Shown piece by piece: positions 35,001 to 64,000 of a stretch of 64,000 nucleotides of DNA. The translations under genes were made by a program, and so were the position numbers. The notes beneath the pieces are model-generated. The model saw nothing but the letters and a program-made list of their open reading frames with translations, did no database searches and was not told where the DNA came from. Within the stretch, counting starts at the first letter, position 1, and each line of letters starts with the position of its first letter. Origin of the DNA: Synaphobranchus kaupii (lineage: Eukaryota; Chordata; Actinopteri; Anguilliformes; Synaphobranchidae); NCBI GenBank assembly GCA_029718625.1, contig CM056380.1, positions 42,536,169 through 42,600,168 of the forward strand. Direction: 5' to 3'.

Positions 35001-36082
35001 GCCTGCACCGTCTGGCCATGAGACTGTTGCCTCATTTGCCCTGGGATGGAGGCAAAGAGGCCGGGTTCCTTCCCCTTGGTCACAGCACTAAGCGGACTTT
35101 GAGTCTCTCTGGGGAGACTGCTGCGGCTCTGATGTTCCCCCAAGATATTCACAGAGGGATGACTGGTCTGGAAAACAAAAGGGAAAACCATCTCATTAGG
35201 GCCAGGTACCAGTTCTTCTACTTACAGTACCTACCAGAACAGGACACATTTTTGGTGCCTATTTGTGTAACTTTTGGTGCCAATGTTCGGTACTGACGTG
35301 TATTTATAGTCTATTATTTTTCAAAAACAATTAAATGCACAAATAGAAGCCGCCGTGGTGGTGCAGCGGTAAAAAGTGCAGACTCTCAGTCTGTGCAGTT
35401 GCGCTCCGAGGATCGGGGGTTCGTGTCCCGGGTCCCGACTATGGCCGGTGCCTTGAGGGAGTGGCAATTGGCGGCTGCTCCCGGGGTGGGGGGAGGGACT
35501 CGGCAAGAATCGTCGCACACATAACGGCCCTGGGCGAGTTGGAATCACGGTCAGGAGCTCGAGAAGTCGCACCCTGTAGTATTATGGCGCCCCGTTACTG
35601 GCTAACGTGGTTGTGTAGTGGTGATTCTCAAGCAGTTGTTATACGGGGGGAATTGAATAACATAGGGTTCAACTGGCTACAAATTGGGAGAAAAAAACAA
35701 ACAAAAAAAAAAGAAAACTCACAAATGGAAAAATAATGTTGTCTTAGCTAATGGAACTGTGAATGCAATTGTTCTCATGAACCTAAATGATTTTACTTCC
35801 TTGAACTGGGAACTAAGAGACACAATGATGCTGGAATCTAGATGCATTTCATTCAAAACATTTATGTCCACATCAGTTCAGTACAGAGTACAGTAAGACC
35901 ATAAGGACACCTGACCTGTGTGCTGGGTCGGCCATGACCTGCAATGTCCAATTCCTTCTTTAGAGCAGCCAAGTTCAGCAGTTCCTCTCTTTCGTTTAAT
36001 TGACCAGCTAATAGGAGCTCTCGGAACATGTCCAGTGCTGTTTTCTTTGAGGGAGGAGCTCTCCTGCTGGTGCATTCTATAG

Positions 36083-36114
<32 letters not shown>

Positions 36115-38501
36115 CTGCTGGTGCCACTGCAGCTTCGACTGGGGCCACGTCCCACCACCTGGGTGTAGCTCTTGCCCACACTCTTTCCCGGGCTACGACT
36201 CCGACTGCGAGGCCTACTTTTGCTCCGCCCAAGAATTTTTTCCCGACTCCGACTGCGAGGCCGACTTTTGCTCCGCCCTAGAATTTTTCCCGGGCTACGA
36301 CTCCTACTGCGAGGCCGACTTTTGCTCCGCCCTAGGATTTTTCCCGGGCTACGACTCCTACTGCGAGGCCGACTTTTGCTCCGTCCCATATTCTTTCCCC
36401 GGCTATGACTACGACTGCGAGGTCGACTTTTGCTCCGACCCATACTCTTTCCCCGGCTACGACTCCTACTTCGAGGCCGACTTTTGCTCCGCCCTACACT
36501 CTTCCCCCGGCTACGACTCCTACTGCGAGGCCGACTTTTGCTCCTCCCCAGAGTCTGTCTCTTGCACACTTGGTCATCCTTGGGCTCCTGCCCTTGTCCA
36601 TTCCCTGGGCAGGGATGTCTGTAGAGTGGGTCCTGCCTGTTGACCACACCATCACGCACTGGGTACTTCTCCTTGGCAGCAAGGCATCTGAGGAATTCTT
36701 CACCTGCCCTCTCACTGAAAAACAGTCAAAGGTTCTCTGACATCAGTCATTTATTTTTAAGTAATAAGCTCACATGAACCTCAAAATGTCCAATTATGCA
36801 TTCACAACAAGCAGAAAAATTGTATGATGTTCATGCAGTTACCACAGATTTTTTTTTTACTGGCAACAATATCAGACTAATTTAACACATATACTATAAT
36901 GTAGAAATGTTAAGCTCTCATGAACATTCAAAAATGATCAGGGTGTGAAATTAACACCTGCCACCAGTCAAACGCTGGTAAAATTGTGATTGTGGCTGGT
37001 AAGATTAGCTACTCTAGCAGCCACTTTGACAGGTAAACAGCCAGGTTGTGTTATATTGTAAAAGGTAATGTGGCTGGTAGAATGTTGAAAATGGCTGGTG
37101 ATTTTTAGAATCCACATGCCACTCTGGCCAGTGGGTAAAAAAGCTGAAAATGATTAAATTAAATGTTAAATGATTAAATTCAACTTTCACAGAAAGTTCT
37201 TGGTTGGGGTCCTAATTGCTTTAACAGCAAATCAATCGGCAGGCTGCAGTCAAAATAAAGTTAGCTTATTTTAAGACTGACTATGGGACACGCATTAAAT
37301 CCTAGGCATACACAGTGCATAAATGCATTTTTTAAATCCTGACAATTACATCCTGCATACAATGCCTTACTTCTCGATGTGTTCTTGACTGAGGGGGTTG
37401 AACTGGGAAGATTTTGTGTGTGCTGGCAAGCCAAGTGGACTGTTGCCCACGGATACCTGGGTCTGGTCTATAGAGAAGCCAGCAAACGGAAGTGATGGGT
37501 TGAGTTGCTGTATGGGGAAAAATTAATATAAATGTTTTTAGCCTTTGTATACATATACAATCACGTAAACTAACAATTTAATTGTTTCCATTAATTCGCT
37601 ATCTAGCTTCCCAACCACGGTATGAACTTCTAAAGCAGCGACACTTCTCACGTTACGAAATTTTTTAATTTACCCGCAAATCTTGCCTAAATCTATATTA
37701 CAGTGAATAACCTACATGAAGGTTTATGTTAGGAAAGGAGAACGGTGGATACCAATGTCTTAATTAGCATTAATTGTTGGATGAATGCATTAAATGTATT
37801 GATTAATCATCCCGTTAGGTAACGTTACATTTACGCCAGAAAATCGAACTTGTCTATCGTGGTAGTCATTTTTTTTAATTTATAGGTGAGCAATGAATTA
37901 GATAGCCATGACTGGCATGGGAATGGCAGGTAATAAGTAGTAACTAAACTAACGAAGATGGCTCATACTTCCAGTTGGAGTCACTAGCTAATGTAAACTA
38001 GCTATTATTACGACATATCTAATGTTAGCGAGCTAAACTATCGCGCGGCGTTAGTTTGAAAGCGTTATAGGTAAAGCATACATAGACAGGACAAGTATGG
38101 AGCAAATAATGTAGCTAGCGAACAAACTATCGAAGGCTACGTCGGTCGATATGTCGTACTCTGCTGATATTCTCTCCTGGGGTCCCACCGCACGGTCCTT
38201 GATTATTTCCAGGGCCGGGTGAAGGTTCGCTCTTGCCAGTTGAGTAACGTCGGCATTCTTCCGAACTGCTATGGTAGAACTGCGGGAAGGCATGTTGATT
38301 TCTCTCGTACTGGTGAGGCACAAAGGACCCGCAAGGTACCGTGGGTCTAGATGGCATGTTATACGAAACAGGTCCGAATTGCGGCCCAAAGCCGGTAGCC
38401 ATCCTGGGGCCTTGCGATTGCTCAAAAGGAGTCGGGATTCTGCAACGTGGTGCATACTGCCGGGGATATCGTCCTCCAGGAGGTCCACCACCATGAAACA
38501 T
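32015..38501 (-). CDS. ZNF318-like SR-rich matrin-type zinc finger protein (8 exons)
   Basis: Nuclear RNA/transcription-associated protein, 1018 aa. Exons: 38160-38501, 37371-37507, 35916-36714, 34081-35167, 33754-33845, 33500-33593, 32955-33073, 32015-32401. All junctions keep phase; the exon 1 donor (AGA|GTACGA) is the weakest. Layout: Gly/Pro-rich N-terminus (MFHGGGPPGG), SR repeat block about residues 217-345, an acidic segment with FLYGDEV, the conserved block TIGLDLGTSEISKLIAR, the segment APGMDTLIDLANQSARM, a helix KRKDHLLKELESLLK, one zinc finger of C-x2-C-x12-H-x5-H type (residues about 863-885), and a Lys/Glu-rich tail ending KREREKND. The TIGLD block, SR content and single matrin-type finger point to the ZNF318 family, which in mammals regulates IgM/IgD co-expression at the RNA level. 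I place it in the family but not as a certain one-to-one orthologue. The ORF is open upstream of 38501, but that is the first ATG. Confidence 0.75.
32812..32935. repeat. 28-29-bp tandem repeat, 4 copies
   Basis: Unit 'ccttttagactggtcaaact' + 'aatggcaga'. A fifth, separate copy at about 32641 precedes duplicate copy B, so copy B sits inside the expanded unit. Confidence 0.85.
32955..33073 (-). CDS. ZNF318-like exon 7: matrin/U1-type zinc finger
   Basis: Encodes PVIGFCCQLCEEFFGDITSA followed by QDHAACPSHKEKCK. The C-x2-C-x12-H-x5-H spacing is that of U1C/matrin-type fingers, which bind RNA or act in ribonucleoprotein contacts. The exon keeps phase 1 in and phase 0 out, joining the Lys-rich last exon (KHGSWNKK...). 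A short tandem repeat lies just downstream of the donor at 32812-32935. Confidence 0.85.
34081..35167 (-). CDS. ZNF318-like exon 4: acidic and TIGLD block
   Basis: Long 1087-bp exon opening TSHPSVNILGEHQSRS. It has an acidic stretch (DIEDEEEFLYGDEVDIGK), then four tandem copies of a 10-residue unit AEERQAVDV (30-bp repeat, about 34628-34740), then DFEKIKKALTTIGLDLGTSE, the most conserved-looking block and the main reason for the ZNF318 assignment. The remainder is Ser-rich and low complexity, ending in a helix GLGPLKEILETVKATAKG. The exon is bounded by a clear TTTTCCAG acceptor and a GTGTGT donor. Confidence 0.82.
35349..35719 (+). mobile_element. tRNA-derived SINE with target duplication
   Basis: Head 'gccgccgtggtggtgcagcg' with A-box-like tggtgcagcgg and B-box-like gggttcgtgtccc, then a body and an A-rich tail (aaaaaaacaaacaaaaaa). 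It is flanked by acaaataga / acaaatgga. Located in intron 3 of the ZNF318-like gene; the small ORFs in it are not genes. Confidence 0.8.
35916..36714 (-). CDS. ZNF318-like exon 3: SR-repeat exon
   Basis: Starts NERAGEEFLRCLAAKEKYPV, then seven tandem copies of a roughly 20-residue unit GRSKSRPRSRSRSxGK. These are encoded by a 51-60 bp DNA repeat at about 36165-36560 on the plus coordinates. Then follow a Ser/Asn run from a degenerate CTG tract (36085-36125) and a helix with ELLLAGQLNEREELLNLAALKKELDIAG. The donor is CAG|GTCAGG at 35916. SR repeats normally mediate phosphorylation-dependent contacts with the splicing machinery. The copies differ by point changes and one is shorter (SREKILGRSK). 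Confidence 0.85.
36940..37140. repeat. Dispersed repeat ('ctggccagagtg' family), copy 3 (inverted)
   Basis: 'gggtgtgaaattaacacctg' through 'gccactctggccagtgggta', the reverse orientation of the copies at 13150 and 15680. It shows that the family spans two genes. Confidence 0.7.
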
Positions 38502-39569
38502 ACTGCACTTAAAAATATATTTCAAATTATCTCATTTCCTGCACCCAAGTCTTACAAAACCATTTTTTACTCAACTTAGGACCCGACGGTGCCCGATTGC
38601 AGCGTGAGGCTGAAGTAGCCAATCATCAAAGACGTACCAGTAAATACGCTGATTGGGTATTGCGTCGGCATGCGCCAGTTCCAACCATTCAGTACTGGCC
38701 TTTCATTTCACTCAGCTTTCATCCTCAGTGCTCACTTCCCAGGACCACAGACACATCTGATAATATAAAGTGTGTTTTCAAACGGATTCAGAAGTGATTT
38801 CTGTCTGTGAAGTGTGGCCTCCCGTGAGAAGCGGTCCTTGGTTCGTGTCGGCTTCATGCTATGAATCTAAACATTGTTAAAATACATATTCACCACACTT
38901 TAATACGTTTTCATGTAGAATTGAGAAATATACGATCTACAAGTTATAATGCATTTGGAAATATGCATTTCAATCTCTGAAATACTCTGATATATATATA
39001 CCCCTCATTTCAAAGAATGAAATACATCTTTCCAAATGCATTCTAGCCTATATTCCTACATATCAATGGTAGAATTATAAGTGCAAACCTATAATAAACG
39101 CCCAAATAAGTATATCAGAGCTCAACTCCATAATGACTTATTTGGCGATTTCATTATTATTTGGACAGTTCTAATTTAGGTCACAGGAGCCATTTGGTAC
39201 AACAAAGTATATGGAATTAGATACCACCTGCTACAACAGAGATACAATGAAACATAATGTAGAGAGAAACAGTTAATTTGCCCTTTCAAGAAAGTAATTT
39301 AAAAATAAAATAAAATTTAACATATTGCAAGTACATGAACAACAGTGGGTTCATTATTGAATATGCCCTCATAAGAATTATGCTTCCATTTAATTTAAAT
39401 TCAGAGTTAATGCTTTATCATATGACTACAGCAGATTTCATATGTAAATTGTAAAAATGTATTGCATATGATGCACAGCAACCTACCCACAAATTTAGAA
39501 GTCTACTATTGGAGAAAACAGATTTTCTTAATTTCACATTTAACAGACATTTCTTAAAACTTATTAAAC
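38502..39569. other. Intergenic spacer, ZNF318-like promoter side
   Basis: Contains the putative ZNF318-like promoter (a CCAAT at about 38618 and an inverted CCAAT near 38652). Otherwise A/T-rich sequence with no gene or recognised repeat. Confidence 0.45.
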
Positions 39570-39575
39570 TTTATT
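39570..39575 (-). terminator. bub1: Putative poly(A) signal of BUB1
   Basis: AATAAA on the minus strand about 355 bp past the BUB1 stop codon at 39929. The rest of 38502-39569, between this site and the ZNF318-like start, is A/T-rich with no gene-like ORF. Confidence 0.4.
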
Positions 39576-39928
39576 CTCTGCCAAGTGATTGTAATGTAAT
39601 TCTTGTTCAGTCTTTTTTACTACAATCTTACATATTACAAATACCTGTACAATTGGTGATACTCTGAAATAGTATGATACGAAATTACATATTTCGGCAT
39701 TGCTTCATATTCCTTGACCTTTCAATCCTTAAAAGGGTCTGAAGTCAAAGTGGAGACTTTTCCTTTAACAAGTGAACTTTTCTTTTTCTTTTTTAAAATA
39801 AACTCAATTCTCCCCCCACAAAATAAACCTCCAAAATTTTGCACTAAAAGTAAGACTAAAACACACAGAAAAAAATGTGTCATCATTACAGTATGTACAG
39901 CGCAGGGAGAGAATAACTGCTCCGGGCT

Positions 39929-55810
<15,882 letters not shown>

Positions 55811-56956
55811 CGCGCACTATGTCGCTCCAGTGTTCTCCACTCCAGTACGAGTTTAGATGGCTAACGAATACAGGTGAAATCCTCGTTAGCTAATTTAGAC
55901 TATATTTTGATATCTATCAAGCAAGTTTACGAATTTGTTGTCCGAAGTCCGAACTAATCCAGTGTGATCTTTTCAAATTCTCTAACGTTACCAGAGCCGT
56001 ATTTCAAATTCCGCTCGCTTAGCCAATAAAATGAAACACTATCATCAGAGACAGCCAATCCTCTTGAAGAAACAACAGTCACATGTAAACCACCTCTCAC
56101 CATTGGCTGCTCGACCAAAAGGCGGAAACAGCAGTTCCTCCTGCGAAGAGCCAGGAGGCGCTCTCGAGAATGCCAGCAGAAAGGCTTTTTCTTTTCTGGT
56201 TTGAATGACAATCAATGGGTTTTTTCTCCAACCTTGTCACAAGTGTTTTTTTTTTTTAAAACGAGACGAGCAATATTTCTTAAATTATTGATAGTAATGC
56301 ATAATTAAAATATTCAGAGAAACATGCAACTGTGACAATAAGCCAATTGTGTGAAAATCATTTTACATGACGGTACAGCTGTTCTTAGGACATATTATGC
56401 ATATTTCTGAAATATGTTTTTGGTTTAGAAAGTTACCGTGTCAGATTGAATAACTTAATGTGTTCATGTTGGCACATTTTCTTAGACGACCTAAAAATAT
56501 ATTGGCAGGTTTGGAGCTCTTTTGGACAAGTTTCAAGATCACTGTTTGGCTTAATACCCTCCGGAGGGATTCTTGCATATTTATATATTTGGTCTCAAGT
56601 TCTCTCAACAAATATTCAGCCAGCTTACCAGACGTACTACAATAAGCATGTGGACTGAAAATCCAGCAGCTTGAATCTCAATGTCTTCTCCCTCTCTAGC
56701 AGTTGTTATTCATACTTAATCCATCTGATTTTATTTCCAGTCACATTCACTGGCCATCAAGGCATCCGAAGAAGCAAATTAAAACTGAGCAAATAACATA
56801 TTTGAATGCTGTGCCTATGTTCTTCCAGAGAATAAGGGCATTTAATATTTCCTGGTTTACCAATATATGAAATTACAAGGACAGTATGCCACATTAAGTG
56901 GCTGGACACTTTTTATCACTCCCACACAATTCTCAACATGAATTGTTTTTACATTT
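55811..56956. other. Intergenic spacer BUB1-FAM98A
   Basis: Besides the BUB1 promoter motifs I see no gene, RNA or recognisable repeat. From 56220 on it is A/T-rich unique-looking sequence. Confidence 0.5.
55972..56106 (-). promoter_or_regulatory. bub1: Candidate BUB1 promoter: CHR-like and CCAAT elements
   Basis: Within 300 bp upstream of the BUB1 ATG the minus strand has two TTTGAA hexamers (55972-55977 and 56003-56008). Inverted CCAAT boxes lie at 56023-56027 and 56055-56059, and a forward CCAAT at 56102-56106. CHR (TTTGAA) plus NF-Y CCAAT boxes is the known promoter layout of DREAM/MuvB-controlled G2/M genes, a class that includes BUB1 in mammals. Motif matches are by eye; short motifs can arise by chance, but the spacing is suggestive. 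Confidence 0.5.
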
Positions 56957-56962
56957 TTTATT
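56957..56962 (-). terminator. fam98a: Putative poly(A) signal of FAM98A
   Basis: AATAAA on the minus strand about 915 bp past the FAM98A stop, so the 3' UTR would cover about 56940-57875. No competing gene-like ORF was seen in that stretch. Confidence 0.4.
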
Positions 56963-57875
56963 GCTCACTTTTCAGTCAGTCACACTTTCAAAGTCTTTCA
57001 CATCTCCTAATAATGTATGTACACAACATTTCCAAAAAAAAGCAGCATCACGTGGCTTTTATCCCCTAATAAGTAACATTAAAGTCCATCAAGGCTATTT
57101 GCAACAGCAAAACCATAGTCAGTCTTCTCCAGAATGGCAGTGCTCCACTCCAATGTACTCACGCTTAAAGCAAATCTCACTGGAGAAAAAATACATTTCC
57201 TTTCAAGTATGTCTCATTTTTAAAAAAAACTAGAGGATGGACTTCAACAATTCAAAAATTCAACAATATTTTTCAACAGGAGTCATTATGAAATGTTCAT
57301 GTAGTGTCGCTGTCAGTAAGTGTAGTTGTGACACACTGAAATTCCTGACTCGGATAACACTATTCCTCTCAAATAGTTCCCAATGTAAGGCTTGTCAGTA
57401 TCAACTCAATGTTATTACAGAACAGTTCATGTATTATTTCCAGTGGTAAACACAACAATATTGCAGGTCTTCTTTCTTTAGCTTTAGGGACCACGTGGTG
57501 AAGGAATATAATACGAGTTGTCTCATACCTGAAACAGAAGGTATACTGTATGTAATGATTACATAGGAACAATCAAAGGAAAACTCGTTGAACAAAGTCA
57601 TGTGATGCAGAAAAAACGGCAAAGTGGAAATTGTTTCTTGAGTCAGATGGATGTTCGTCACCATCCAACATTTGTGCAACACCGATTTCAGATTCTCACT
57701 GAAAGACCACTCAACTTGACTTGCAAACCAAAAAAGGAAAAAACTAAAAAAATCTTGCTATGGGAAGCTTTCACTGCACCTTCGCACTGATCCTGTAAGG
57801 CGTCTTTCCTGTCTTTCTCATTTGAAGGAACTTCTGCGTGAGCTGTGCTGCGATGACCCTCCAGGGTGGTTCTCC

Positions 57876-64000
<6,125 letters not shown>

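Noticed and set aside
35349..35430. Possible tRNA gene
   Set aside because: A/B-box-like motifs are present, but there is no cloverleaf, and the sequence continues into a SINE body, A-rich tail and target duplication.
36172..36740. Plus-strand ORFs rich in Leu/Arg/Pro opposite the SR exon
   Set aside because: Antisense shadows of the SR repeat, with no homology or splice support.

Overview
The window is vertebrate nuclear DNA, most likely from a teleost fish. The coding content is conserved vertebrate genes cut into many short GT-AG exons. The repeats are typical of fish: Tc1 elements with Sleeping-Beauty-like ends, hAT and Harbinger MITEs, tRNA-derived SINEs with the fish 'gctctggataagagcgtctg' tail, and LINEs. 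I cannot name the species.

Four protein-coding genes were rebuilt exon by exon, all on the minus strand. Read from right to left they are FAM98A (5' part outside the window, 57876-64000), BUB1 (25 coding exons, 39929-55810, 1234 aa), a ZNF318-like gene for an SR-rich protein with a matrin-type zinc finger (8 exons, 32015-38501, 1018 aa) and NVL (23 exons, 6129-28810, 896 aa). In NVL, BUB1 and the ZNF318-like gene every exon junction keeps phase from start codon to stop. FAM98A has one reading-frame break in its repetitive last exon. The genes do not form an operon. They act in separate processes: 60S ribosome maturation (NVL), spindle checkpoint (BUB1), nuclear RNA/transcription (ZNF318-like) and the tRNA ligase complex/arginine methylation (FAM98A).

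Layout: 1-2150 degenerate foldback and transposon ends; 2165-5330 decayed LINE; 5520-5957 MITEs; 6129-28810 NVL, whose introns hold five large minisatellites, a decayed 3.8 kb hAT element, Harbinger and Tc1 MITEs and a SINE; 29283-30600 LINE fragment with an RNase H domain; 32015-38501 ZNF318-like; 39929-55810 BUB1, with a 1.6 kb Tc1 transposon, a foldback element with a nested SINE, and a MITE in its introns; 57876-64000 FAM98A. Intronic stretches not listed separately showed nothing I could support.

The most unusual structure is in NVL. Three tandem arrays contain the gene's own splice sites: the acceptor of exon 21, the donor of exon 21 and the donor of exon 19. The true exon edge is the terminal copy of each array, so each real site is followed or preceded by a row of near-identical decoys. 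Coding tandem repeats also occur in NVL exon 13, in ZNF318-like exons 3 and 4, and in the last exon of FAM98A.
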